Origin: an uncultured Eubacteriales bacterium
GTDB lineage: Bacteria; Bacillota; Clostridia; Oscillospirales; Acutalibacteraceae
Reading direction: 5' to 3'
Assembly: GCA_934486915.1 (NCBI GenBank)
Contig: CAKSRC010000004.1
Location: 1-61,775, forward strand
DNA: 61,775 bases
Below, piece by piece: positions 9,103-16,944 of this stretch. The position numbers and the translations under genes are program-made. Below the pieces are notes generated by a model that made no database searches, was not told the origin of the DNA, and saw only the letters and a program-made list of their open reading frames with translations. Within the stretch, counting starts at the first letter, position 1, and each line of letters begins with the position of its first letter.

Positions 9103-9133
9103 ATTATAGAGGGTTACGCGACGTCAATGTCAA
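9103..9133 (-). promoter_or_regulatory. MerR-type promoter with 19-bp spacer
   Basis: On the minus strand the -35 is TTGACA (9128-9133) and the -10 is TATAAT (9103-9108), with 19 nt between them. Consensus hexamers with an over-long spacer are the hallmark of promoters remodelled by MerR proteins. It lies 25 nt upstream of the regulator gene. Confidence 0.75.
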
Positions 9134-9212
9134 CACCTTTTTTAGAAAAATTTATATAAAACCGAAGTTATATAAATCAACATTATTTTTAACTCAAAAA
9201 CATCTTTACTGA

Positions 9213-9250
9213 AAAAACAAAAACCGCAGTAATTAAATACTGCGGTTTTC
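9213..9250 (-). terminator. Terminator of tRNA-Ser
   Basis: The stem CCGCAGTA/TACTGCGG is followed on the minus strand by TTTTTGTTTTTT, about 55 nt after the tRNA 3' end. Confidence 0.85.
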
Positions 9251-9305
9251 TGTCTGGCAAATCAAATAAACACTGTTAAATGTGCGTTGATTCCTGCCTT
9301 AGTCA

Positions 9306-9398
9306 TGGCGGAGAGATGGGGATTCGAACCCCAGAAACCAGGTTAATGGTTTACACGATTTCCAATCGTGCTCCTTCGGCCAGCTCGGACATCTCTCC
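9306..9398 (-). tRNA. tRNA-Ser (anticodon GGA)
   Basis: A 93-nt class II tRNA with CCA encoded. The acceptor stem is GGAGAGA/TCTCTCC with discriminator G. The anticodon loop TTGGAAA has GGA in the centre. A long variable arm is present, and the T arm contains GGTTCGAATCC. It has its own promoter and terminator. Confidence 0.95.
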
Positions 9399-9436
9399 AT
9401 CAAGAACAATTCAACATTATTTTTATCACATAAACT

Positions 9437-9465
9437 ATTATATCTAAAACTAACTTAAATGTCAA
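9437..9465 (-). promoter_or_regulatory. Promoter of tRNA-Ser
   Basis: A perfect -35 TTGACA (9460-9465), 17-nt spacer and -10 TATAAT (9437-9442) on the minus strand, about 40 nt before the tRNA 5' end. Confidence 0.85.
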
Positions 9466-9490
9466 TATAAAATTTTAATTTAAGTTAGTT
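9448..9490 (-). repeat. Perfect inverted repeat overlapping the tRNA-Ser promoter
   Basis: AACTAACTTAAAT (9448-9460) and its exact reverse complement (9478-9490) are separated by 17 nt. On the minus strand the second arm runs into TTTT, so it could act as the terminator of the upstream peptidase/peptide genes. The arm lies inside the spacer of the tRNA promoter and reaches its -35. Confidence 0.65.
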
Positions 9491-9514
9491 TGATATTTTC
9501 GAAGATAAAACTCT

Positions 9515-9661
9515 CTACAAAATGTCCGAAACGGCATCTTTCACGCTCATTTTAGGCGAATATACATAAAAACTAACATCAATCAATTTTACAAATGCCA
9601 CTATAAGCAACACTATTAAAATAATAATAAATTTGAATCTTGCCTTCCTATTGTAAAACAT
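9515..9661 (-). CDS. Small membrane peptide, 48 residues
   Basis: This short ORF begins 14 nt after the stop of the metallopeptidase gene. It has a basic N-terminus (MFYNRKARFKF), one hydrophobic membrane span (about residues 11-27) and a short polar tail ending SVKDAVSDIL. The composition (basic head, membrane helix, amphipathic tail) is protein-like. No convincing ribosome site is visible, so translation may depend on coupling to the gene before it. It could also be the start of a truncated longer protein. Function unknown. Confidence 0.4.
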   Translation of the reverse strand: MFYNRKARFKFIIILIVLLIVAFVKLIDVSFYVYSPKMSVKDAVSDIL

Positions 9662-9675
9662 TGATTTTCGTAATT

Positions 9676-11082
9676 TTAGCCAGCCTTAAAATTATCACAA
9701 AGTTTTAATCCTATATTAACTCTATATGGAGCCGGTGGATATACATAAGATGTGAAATCTTGAAGGTTATATGTACCCCAAAAAACTCTTGCAAATGTAA
9801 AGAATATTGGTAACAAATCTTGATTTTTCCCTTTAGCAAGAGCAGTTACAGAATTCAAAGAGAAATTATCCGCAGCTGCTTCTCTATAAACAAACAACCC
9901 ATTAATTGCTACCTTTTCCTTATCTCCATCGGCATAATACAATCCTGTATCAACGCCGTTAAGTTCATCGATTATATGTTGAGCAAATGCTTCTAGTTTT
10001 TGTCTATCCTCTGCACAAATTTCTTTAACCGGATTTTTGCTCTTATATTTTTCGAGTTGCTCGTAATAACCTCTGTCTGCTAAAGATTTTTCTTTAAGCT
10101 CATGTTCTCTAACCGGATAAAGCGCTCTTATACTAGATTCTGTATCCTTTTCCACATATTTTGCACTCCATAAATGTCCAAACTCATGAGATAACATCAA
10201 ATACACTGCAGATTTTAAGCTAAAATTGCTACTACTATTATCCTCGCACAAAAATATAGCTGGATAAACAACAATATAACTTCCCAATGGAACCGTTGAA
10301 GCATTTGGGTAATATATCGCTTGGGAAAGTATTACCGGGGATACATAGTCATCTTTCTCCCAAGGTATTTGTACATAATTAGAAAGACTTGATAAAAATG
10401 TTTCATTATCGCTGTTAATGTTTTTCATTAATTCTTCTCTATTTATATAATCAAAGTAGAAGTCAAAGTCTTTATTTATCCCATAATAAAGAGGATTAAT
10501 ATTATTCAAAGTATCCTTCATGCTTTTCTTTGTGGCATCAGTCAAATCCATACTGTCTATGTATAAACTCATGCCCTTTTTTACATCATTCTCTATTTCA
10601 TAAATATTTTCAACAACTTCTTTTGATGATGGATTTGTATGAATAAGATAAGTTATGATATCTGTATTTACCATACCTGCCAGGATCGGGCATTCATAAT
10701 ACCAACATGCCAAATAACTGTCATCACATATTTTTTTATTTTCAAACTCTTTCTTAAAAAGATTAATATTATTTTTATCATATATTTTTTTAATAAAAGC
10801 CGTGGTTAAATCAGCATTATGCGATACATCTTTATCTAGTTTAATCTCATCGTCAGCTATTTTTTGAGCTGTTTGTTCAAATAATTTTTTATTTTTTTTA
10901 AACATCATCATCATAAAACTGTTCGTTTGATCGTTATTATCAGTATAGCTACCATACTCACTAATAAAATCGGCATTTACATTTGAATAAAAATCATCTT
11001 TATAAATTTCTGCCGCATAACAAGTATTTAAATTAGTTACCATTAAAATTGCAACAAAAATTAATGAAATTACTTTTTTCAT
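9676..11082 (-). CDS. Secreted M13-like (neprilysin-type) zinc metallopeptidase, short form
   Basis: A 468-residue exported protein with a signal peptide (MKKVISLIFVAILMVTNLN, cut near CYAAE). The zinc motif HEFGH lies in YLMLSHEFGHLWSAKY (about residues 300-305). The glutamate downstream in REAAADNFSL fits the third M13 zinc ligand (ExxxD). The segment AIYYPNASTVPLGSYIVVYP recalls the M13 NAYYxPxxNxxxxP substrate-binding strand. The N-terminus (DDFYSNVNADFI) also resembles M13 starts. Family members are usually 630-700 residues, so this one is short, mostly in the N-terminal helical lobe. The start follows AAAGGAATAATAT. The 297 bp upstream (11083-11379) are AT-rich and hold only the tRNA relic. 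Confidence 0.75.
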   Translation of the reverse strand: MKKVISLIFVAILMVTNLNTCYAAEIYKDDFYSNVNADFISEYGSYTDNNDQTNSFMMMMFKKNKKLFEQTAQKIADDEIKLDKDVSHNADLTTAFIKKIYDKNNINLFKKEFENKKICDDSYLACWYYECPILAGMVNTDIITYLIHTNPSSKEVVENIYEIENDVKKGMSLYIDSMDLTDATKKSMKDTLNNINPLYYGINKDFDFYFDYINREELMKNINSDNETFLSSLSNYVQIPWEKDDYVSPVILSQAIYYPNASTVPLGSYIVVYPAIFLCEDNSSSNFSLKSAVYLMLSHEFGHLWSAKYVEKDTESSIRALYPVREHELKEKSLADRGYYEQLEKYKSKNPVKEICAEDRQKLEAFAQHIIDELNGVDTGLYYADGDKEKVAINGLFVYREAAADNFSLNSVTALAKGKNQDLLPIFFTFARVFWGTYNLQDFTSYVYPPAPYRVNIGLKLCDNFKAG

Positions 11083-11321
11083 ATATTATTCCTTTCTTTA
11101 TTAAAAACAACTTAATTTTATCCTTTACCATTAATTATATAATATTTTTCACAATAATATATATGATATTTTTAAACAAAATGGTAATTATTCATATAAT
11201 TTTCAGGATTTTTTCCGGATAATTGCAGTTTTGTGTCCTATATTGAACAGTCCCATTAAGGGATAATTTTTTAAAATTGCAATTTTTAAGATGATTTTCA
11301 TTGTTTTAAATTTTCTTTATC

Positions 11322-11368
11322 GGGATTCTACCAATGCAAACCAGACTAACGGTTTACACAATTCCAAT
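11322..11368 (-). pseudogene. Decayed tRNA-Ser 3'-half fragment
   Basis: These 47 bp align to tRNA-Ser positions 9319-9366 at 36 of 48 positions by hand count. Conserved blocks are GGGATTC, AAACCAG, GGTTTACAC and CCAAT, in the same order and orientation. They cover the anticodon 3' side, variable arm and T arm. The acceptor stem and 5' half are absent, so it is not functional. Confidence 0.6.
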
Positions 11369-11379
11369 ATATAATTTTT

Positions 11380-12447
11380 TTACATGATATGCAAGGTCCA
11401 ACCCATATTATCTCTCAATTCACCGGACTGAACAGCAGTTATATTTTTATATAACCTTTTAGCTATCTTTCCAACTTGATTATCATTTATAATTAGGTTT
11501 CTACTGCCTATACTTATCTTGCCTATAGGGGAGATTATATGATATGTATCACTTGCAAAAACTTCCTTTAAACATCCATCCATGGAAGCCCTTTCAATCT
11601 CGTTTATTGATATTCTTCTTTCTTCAACCTCATATCCCCACGCTTCAAGCATCTCAATCACAGAGACTCTTGTTATCCCGGGGAATATAGATCCTTGGAG
11701 TTCAGGCGTAATAATTTTATTGTCAATTACAAAGAAAGCATTCATATTACCTATACCTTCAACAAATTTTCTATCTACTCCATCAAGCCACATAACATGG
11801 TCAAAACCTTCGTCTAAGGCATTACTTTCAGCCTTTAATGACATTGCGCAATTAATCCCGGATTTTACCTGTCCTAGCCCCCCTCTAACATTTCTAAAGA
11901 AGGATTCCTCTACTTTTACGTTTATTGGTTTAAGAGAATCAGTAAACTCTCCCTCAAACGGGGAACAAATAATGCATAACTTAAACTCATTCGAGAAATA
12001 AGAGCCTATTGAGCTCTCAGTTGCAAAAATAAAAGAGCGTATATACAAAGCAGAATTTTTTGTATTTGGTATCCAATCTCTATCTATAAGTACAAGCTCT
12101 TTAATAGCTTCAAGCAATAAGTCTTCATCTATCCTTGGAATACATAATCTAGAACATGATTCATTCATTCTCTTAATAATTTCTTTTGGTCTAAACAGCA
12201 ATATACCATTATTAGATTTATACGCCTTTATATCCTCAAACACTTGCTGGGAATAATGAAAACACATAGCAGACGGATCAAGAGACATAGGTGCATATGG
12301 AACTATCCTAGGATTATCCCAACCCCTTGATTTGTTATACTCCATTAAAAACATATGGTCTGTAAATATCTTGCCAAAACTTACAACATTTTCCCATTCC
12401 GGCACTCTTTTTGGATTGTTAGTTTTTATTACTTCTATGACGCTCAT
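11380..12447 (-). CDS. ilvE: Branched-chain amino acid aminotransferase
   Basis: A 355-residue fold-type IV PLP enzyme that interconverts Leu/Ile/Val and their 2-oxo acids with 2-oxoglutarate/glutamate. The core GGLGQVKSGINCAMSLKAES surrounds the PLP lysine region, and DGVDRKFVEGIGNMNAFFV and GSIFPGITRVSVIEM form the cofactor-phosphate side. Length and motifs match the long bacterial/eukaryotic-type BCAT group rather than the roughly 300-residue E. coli type. It is a single gene with its own promoter at 12481-12509 and no T-box leader, the leader being only about 35 nt. Confidence 0.92.
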   Translation of the reverse strand: MSVIEVIKTNNPKRVPEWENVVSFGKIFTDHMFLMEYNKSRGWDNPRIVPYAPMSLDPSAMCFHYSQQVFEDIKAYKSNNGILLFRPKEIIKRMNESCSRLCIPRIDEDLLLEAIKELVLIDRDWIPNTKNSALYIRSFIFATESSIGSYFSNEFKLCIICSPFEGEFTDSLKPINVKVEESFFRNVRGGLGQVKSGINCAMSLKAESNALDEGFDHVMWLDGVDRKFVEGIGNMNAFFVIDNKIITPELQGSIFPGITRVSVIEMLEAWGYEVEERRISINEIERASMDGCLKEVFASDTYHIISPIGKISIGSRNLIINDNQVGKIAKRLYKNITAVQSGELRDNMGWTLHIM

Positions 12448-12480
12448 AGATACGACTTCCTTTCAACACTTATAAAGAAT

Positions 12481-12509
12481 ATTGTACCATTAGGAGAAAT
12501 GTTTTTCAA
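12481..12509 (-). promoter_or_regulatory. Promoter of ilvE
   Basis: On the minus strand TTGAAA (12504-12509), 17 nt, TACAAT (12481-12486), about 35 nt before the start codon. Confidence 0.65.
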
Positions 12510-12556
12510 GTTAGGAAATAATTTAAAAATATATGCTTTAAAAAATTAGTTTTATA

Positions 12557-12597
12557 AAATAAAGGTCACCTCCAAAAGCAGAAGTGACCTTATTTTT
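12557..12597 (-). terminator. Terminator of rubrerythrin
   Basis: The arms AAATAAGGTCAC.TC and GAGGTGACCTTTATTT form a long stem 34 nt after the stop codon at 12631. It would also work towards the plus strand (TTATTTTTG). Confidence 0.75.
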
Positions 12598-12630
12598 GAT
12601 TAATTACTGTATTAATGTTTTACTATAAAA

Positions 12631-13164
12631 TTAATAATTCTTTGGTGCAATTTCAAAGTAAGACCTTGGGTGATTGCAAACAGGGCATACTTCAGGAGCT
12701 TCTTCGCCTACATGTATATGGCCGCAATTAGTACATTTCCATATAACAATGCTTCCCCTTTTAAATACGGAACCATCTTTAATATTATTTAAAAGATCTC
12801 TATATCTCTCCTCATGTTCCTTTTCTATTTTTGCAACGCCTTCAAAAAGGTATCCTATTTCATCAAATCCCTCTTGATAAGCTTCCTTTGCAAATTGAGC
12901 ATACATATCTACCCATTCATAATTTTCCCCTTGGGCTGCAGCCAAAAGATTTTCTTCAGTAGAACCAATACCGTTTAAAAGTTTAAACCAAATCTTTGCA
13001 TGCTCTTTTTCGTTGTTAGCAGTCTCTTCAAATAGACTTGCTATTTGATTATAGCCCTCTTTTTTAGCCTTTGAAGCAAAATATGTATATTTATTCCTTG
13101 CTTGAGACTCTCCTGCAAATGCTGCAAGTAGATTTTTCTCAGTCTTGCTTCCTTTTAAATCCAT
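12631..13164 (-). CDS. rbr: Rubrerythrin
   Basis: A 177-residue non-haem iron peroxidase that detoxifies hydrogen peroxide in anaerobes. Residues 1-135 are the ferritin-like di-iron four-helix domain with repeated glutamate motifs (AFAGESQARNKY, EETANNEKEHAKIW, EGVAKIEKEHEERY). Residues about 140-177 are a rubredoxin-like Fe(SCys)4 domain with CTNC and CPVC. Length is normal. It is preceded by an inverted repeat (AAGTTG...CAACTT, 13189-13217) at the promoter that could be a peroxide-response operator; this is inference. Confidence 0.95.
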   Translation of the reverse strand: MDLKGSKTEKNLLAAFAGESQARNKYTYFASKAKKEGYNQIASLFEETANNEKEHAKIWFKLLNGIGSTEENLLAAAQGENYEWVDMYAQFAKEAYQEGFDEIGYLFEGVAKIEKEHEERYRDLLNNIKDGSVFKRGSIVIWKCTNCGHIHVGEEAPEVCPVCNHPRSYFEIAPKNY

Positions 13165-13253
13165 AGTTATTAGCTCCCTTCAAATTTTAAGTTGGTATAA
13201 TATAATAATAGCAACTTAATAAAAAAAGTCAAATTACAAATACCTTTACAATG

Positions 13254-13297
13254 AAAAGCCCATGCACACAAGAATAAAATTCCATAAGGCATGGGCT
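13254..13297 (-). terminator. Terminator of ppdK
   Basis: A 9-bp stem AGCCCATGC/GCATGGGCT with a long loop, followed on the minus strand by TTTTCATTG. It is 14 nt after the stop codon. Confidence 0.6.
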
Positions 13298-13310
13298 CTA
13301 CTATTAAAAG

Positions 13311-15986
13311 TTATACTCGTTGAGGAACACGAGTTTTATTCAAGTAATGTTTGGTGCGCTTTTTATCTTTTATAGCAGCTTGTGCAGCAGCTAGTCTTGC
13401 GATAGGCACTCTAAACGGTGAGCAAGATACATAGTCAAGACCTGCTCTATGGCAGAAATCTACGGAAGATGGGTCACCGCCATGTTCACCACAAATCCCA
13501 AGTTTAATGTTTGGATTTACTGATTTTCCCAAATCAGCCGCTACTCTTATTAACTTTCCAACACCATTTTGATCTAATCTTTCAAACGGGTCAAATTCAT
13601 ATATTTTATTTTCATAGTAAGCGTCTAAAAACTTGGCAGCATCGTCCCTACTAAAGCCAAAGGTCATTTGTGTCATATCATTAGTACCAAAGCTAAAGAA
13701 ATCAGCCTCTTTTGCAATGTCATCTGCAGTAATAGCAGCTCTTGGTACTTCTATCATAGTACCTACTTTATAAGATAACTTAACTCCTGAATCCTTTATA
13801 ATCTCATCGGCAGTTTTAGTAACTATATTTTTTACAAACCTAAACTCTTTTACTTCGCCAACCAAAGGTATCATAATTTCGGGTACAATGTTATATTCAG
13901 GATGTTCTTTAGATACCTCAATAGCGGCTTTTATAACTGCTGTGGTTTGCATTTGTGCAATTTCAGGATATGAAACATCCAATCTGCAGCCTCTATGACC
14001 CATCATTGGGTTAAATTCATGCAAACTGCTTATTACTTCTTTAAGGTGTTCTTCACTTACACCAAGATCCTTTGCTATTTCAGCTATATCCTCTTGTTTG
14101 GTAGGCAAAAATTCATGCAAAGGAGGGTCCAAGAACCTTATAGTCATAGGTTTTCCTTCCAACACACGATACATTTCTTCAAAATCGTTTTGTTGGTACG
14201 GTAATATCTTTGCAAGAGCATTTTTTCTTGATTGAACATCTTCTGCAACTATCATTTCCCGTATAGCCTTAATTCTTGTTTCTTCAAAGAACATATGCTC
14301 AGTACGGCAAAGACCTACACCCTCGGCGCCAAACATTACTGCTTGAGTGGTATCCTTAGGAGTATCGGCATTGGTTCTTACTCTCAATGTTCTTGCATTG
14401 TCAGCCCAATTCATTAGTCTTTCAAAATCACCTGATATTTTTGGAGTAGCAGTCTTTATCTTTTCTCCGTAGATAAGACCTGTTGATCCATCTAAAGATA
14501 TATAATCGCCCTCATTAAACGTTTTTCCTGAAAGTGAGAAATGTTTTTCCTCTTCATTTATAATTATTTCTCCGCAGCCGGAAACACAGCAGGTACCCAT
14601 TCCTCTTGCTACAACTGCAGCATGGGATGTCATACCGCCTCTTACAGTCAAGATACCTCTTGCCGCATTCATTCCTTCTATATCTTCAGGAGATGTTTCA
14701 AGGCGCACTAATATAACGTCTTCTCCGTTTTCAGCCCATTCTTTTGCATCTTCTGCGTTAAACACTACTTTTCCGCAGGCAGCTCCAGGGGATGCAGCCA
14801 AACCTTTTCCTATAGGATTAGCGGATTTAAGCGCGTCAGCATCAAAGCCTGGATGAAGAAGTGAATCCAATTGCTTAGGATCTACTCTTAAAATAGCTTC
14901 TTCTTTAGTAATCTTTCCCTCATCCACTAAATCCACTGCAATTTTAAGTGCGGCAGTTGCTGTCCTTTTTCCATTTCTGGTTTGCAACATATATAGTTTG
15001 CCATTTTCAATGGTAAATTCCATATCCTGCATATCAGAATAATGATCCTCAAGCCTTTGGGCAGTTCTTGCGAATTCCTCATAAATTGCCGGCATAGTTT
15101 CCTTTAAATGGTCTATAGGAAACGGCGTCCTAATTCCTGCAACTACGTCTTCGCCTTGGGCATTCATTAAGTACTCACCAAATAACTTTTTCTCACCTGT
15201 CGCAGGGTCTCTTGTAAACGCAACACCTGTCCCTGAATTTTCCCCGGAATTTCCAAATACCATAGTTTGAACATTTACGGCAGTTCCCCAGCTGTATGGT
15301 ATTTCATTCATTCTGCGATAAACATTCGCTCTTGGATTATCCCATGAACGGAAAACTGCTTTGACAGCTTCCATCAATTGTTCCTTAGGGTCTGATGGGA
15401 AGTCTTCACCCTTTTGGCTTTTATAGAAATCTTTAAATCTTATAATAAGTTCTTTTAAGTCATCAGCATCAAGTTCCGTATCGAGTTTTACACCCTTTTT
15501 CTCCTTGATTTCGTCAATAACTTTTTCAAACTCAGATTTAGGTAGTTCCATAACTACATCAGAAAACATTTGGATAAATCTTCTATATGAATCATATGCA
15601 AAACGTTTATTTTGAGTTATGTCGGCGAGACCCTCAACAACCTCATCATTAAGTCCCAAATTTAGTATAGTATCCATCATTCCCGGCATAGAAGCTCTTG
15701 CTCCGGATCGAACGGAAACTAATAAAGGATTTTTAGGATCTCCAAATACTTTATTCTCCATAGATTCAATTTGTTTAAGACTTTGGTAAATTTCATCCTG
15801 AATTTCTTCAGAGATTTTTTTACCATCCTCGTAATACTTAGTACAAGCTTCAGTTGTAACGGTAAAACCTTGAGGGACAGGCATGCCAAGACTTGTCATT
15901 TCCGCAAGATTGGCTCCTTTACCACCTAAGAGTTCTCTCATATTTCCATTGCCTTCGGAAAAAAGATATACATACTTATGGTTCAT
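13311..15986 (-). CDS. ppdK: Pyruvate, phosphate dikinase
   Basis: About 891 residues. It interconverts pyruvate + ATP + Pi with PEP + AMP + PPi; in anaerobes it often serves PPi-linked glycolysis. The N-terminal ATP-grasp domain has ELLGGKGANLAEM and SVRSGARASMPGMMDTILNLG. The central swivelling domain carries the phospho-histidine in GGMTSHAAVVARGMG (about residue 455). The C-terminal TIM barrel has GAEGVGLCRTEHMFF and, near the end, GICGEHGGDP and DYVSCSPFRVPIARLAAAQA. The length is the family norm. The ATG at 15986 is preferred because AGGAGG lies 10 nt upstream; a TTG two codons earlier is closer to it. Monocistronic. Confidence 0.96.
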   Translation of the reverse strand: MNHKYVYLFSEGNGNMRELLGGKGANLAEMTSLGMPVPQGFTVTTEACTKYYEDGKKISEEIQDEIYQSLKQIESMENKVFGDPKNPLLVSVRSGARASMPGMMDTILNLGLNDEVVEGLADITQNKRFAYDSYRRFIQMFSDVVMELPKSEFEKVIDEIKEKKGVKLDTELDADDLKELIIRFKDFYKSQKGEDFPSDPKEQLMEAVKAVFRSWDNPRANVYRRMNEIPYSWGTAVNVQTMVFGNSGENSGTGVAFTRDPATGEKKLFGEYLMNAQGEDVVAGIRTPFPIDHLKETMPAIYEEFARTAQRLEDHYSDMQDMEFTIENGKLYMLQTRNGKRTATAALKIAVDLVDEGKITKEEAILRVDPKQLDSLLHPGFDADALKSANPIGKGLAASPGAACGKVVFNAEDAKEWAENGEDVILVRLETSPEDIEGMNAARGILTVRGGMTSHAAVVARGMGTCCVSGCGEIIINEEEKHFSLSGKTFNEGDYISLDGSTGLIYGEKIKTATPKISGDFERLMNWADNARTLRVRTNADTPKDTTQAVMFGAEGVGLCRTEHMFFEETRIKAIREMIVAEDVQSRKNALAKILPYQQNDFEEMYRVLEGKPMTIRFLDPPLHEFLPTKQEDIAEIAKDLGVSEEHLKEVISSLHEFNPMMGHRGCRLDVSYPEIAQMQTTAVIKAAIEVSKEHPEYNIVPEIMIPLVGEVKEFRFVKNIVTKTADEIIKDSGVKLSYKVGTMIEVPRAAITADDIAKEADFFSFGTNDMTQMTFGFSRDDAAKFLDAYYENKIYEFDPFERLDQNGVGKLIRVAADLGKSVNPNIKLGICGEHGGDPSSVDFCHRAGLDYVSCSPFRVPIARLAAAQAAIKDKKRTKHYLNKTRVPQRV

Positions 15987-16153
15987 AAACAATCTGCCTC
16001 CTAAAAAGTAATATGGATAATTAGTATTTACTTTACATAATTGTATTATACCAAATGATTACTTATAATACTATAACTTTAATAAATAAATTTCATGAAT
16101 TTTTTGTAGAATAAATATAATAAAAATTCATAAAAATTTCTGCACATATACAC

Positions 16154-16181
16154 AAAAAGGCCAAAACAAATTGGCCTTTTT
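16154..16181 (-). terminator. Terminator of the yabP-yabR operon
   Basis: A perfect stem AAAAAGGCCAA/TTGGCCTTTTT, 6 nt after the stop of the S1-domain gene. Confidence 0.85.
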
Positions 16182-16186
16182 ACAAA

Positions 16187-16618
16187 TTATTGTTTAGAGG
16201 ATCCTCTTCTTGAGGAACCCCCACGTTTATGTTCATTTACTTTTTTAAGATCTGAAATTTTTTCATCACTTGTCTTTTTAAATTTTGCCATCATATCTTC
16301 AAAGCTTAAGGGTTCATTTACACGATTCTGTGGTCTCCACTCAGGTTTAGAATTTCTATTTGATCCTTTAGCTGCTCTTTCATCTTCAATTACCTTTTTT
16401 ATTGAAAGACTTATTTTATTGCCATCGCCAATACCTATAACTTTTACCTTTACCTGCTGATTTTCAGTAATAAAATCAGTAATTTCTTTTACAAACGTAG
16501 GAGCTATTTCAGAAATATGAACCATACCGGTTTCTCCTCCCGGGAGCTCCACGAAAGCGCCAAATTTCGTTATCCCTGTAACCTTTCCTTCAAGAACCAT
16601 TCCTATCTCAAGCTGCAT
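16187..16618 (-). CDS. yabR: S1-domain RNA-binding protein, YabR family
   Basis: 143 residues. Residues 1-72 are an S1 (OB-fold) RNA-binding domain: GMVLEGKVTGITKFGAFVELPGGETGMVHISEIA ends with VKVKVIGIGDGNKISLSIK. The rest is a charged, disordered tail rich in Lys/Arg/Ser. It is the last gene of the cluster rqcP-yabP-yabQ-divIC-yabR, the usual order in Bacillus and Clostridia. Its exact role is not established; general RNA or ribosome association is expected from the domain. Confidence 0.88.
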   Translation of the reverse strand: MQLEIGMVLEGKVTGITKFGAFVELPGGETGMVHISEIAPTFVKEITDFITENQQVKVKVIGIGDGNKISLSIKKVIEDERAAKGSNRNSKPEWRPQNRVNEPLSFEDMMAKFKKTSDEKISDLKKVNEHKRGGSSRRGSSKQ

Positions 16619-16640
16619 AGAAAAAACTTTTCCTCCTCAA

Positions 16641-16943
16641 TTAATTTCCAATAATATTTACAAAGACTCTTTCTCCTTGTTTGGCAAAACCAAGACATTC
16701 CCTAGCAATACGCTCTATATACGCTTCATTTTCATCCGATTTAGAATCAGCAATACGCTGCATTTCCTCGTTTTTAGAGTCTTGCATAGCTATTTTTTTA
16801 TTAAGCTCATCTAGATCTGCTCTTTTATTACTAATTTGGATTTGCTGGCTTACGAGTACAGATACAATATACACGCAAAAAGAAAAAATTGCTATCCTTA
16901 AAATTATGCTTTTTTTAACTTTCGCCTTTTTTAGTACTCTCAT
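16641..16943 (-). CDS. divIC: Septum formation initiator, DivIC/FtsB family
   Basis: About 100 residues from the ATG at 16943, two bases after the yabQ stop codon and with GGGGGT upstream; longer in-frame starts run back into yabQ. It has a basic N-terminus, one membrane span (about 14-36) and then a coiled coil (ISNKRADLDELNKKIAMQDSKNEEMQR). The end IERIARECLGFAKQGERVFV matches the FtsB/DivIC signature. It is expected to join FtsL and DivIB in the divisome. Its position after yabP-yabQ is the standard spore-former arrangement. Confidence 0.88.
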   Translation of the reverse strand: MRVLKKAKVKKSIILRIAIFSFCVYIVSVLVSQQIQISNKRADLDELNKKIAMQDSKNEEMQRIADSKSDENEAYIERIARECLGFAKQGERVFVNIIGN

Positions 16944-16944
16944 G

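Noticed and set aside
8035..9133. The MerR-family protein as regulator of the three beta-helix promoters
   Set aside because: Those promoters have 17-bp spacers and a palindrome upstream of -35, unlike MerR targets, and the box is absent from the MerR gene's own promoter.
9306..11368. An integrative element between the tRNA-Ser and its fragment
   Set aside because: No integrase, replication or transfer gene is present, and the fragment is on the wrong side of the tRNA for standard integration. Only the relic itself is kept.
12448..12630. A T-box leader before ilvE, and likewise before asnS (47931-48053)
   Set aside because: Promoters lie about 35-45 nt before the start codons, leaving no room for a T-box; no antiterminator motif is visible.
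13995..14417. Short ORFs opposite ppdK and similar shadows opposite dnaE, lon, recJ and relA
   Set aside because: They lie fully inside strongly supported genes on the other strand and show no start signals.
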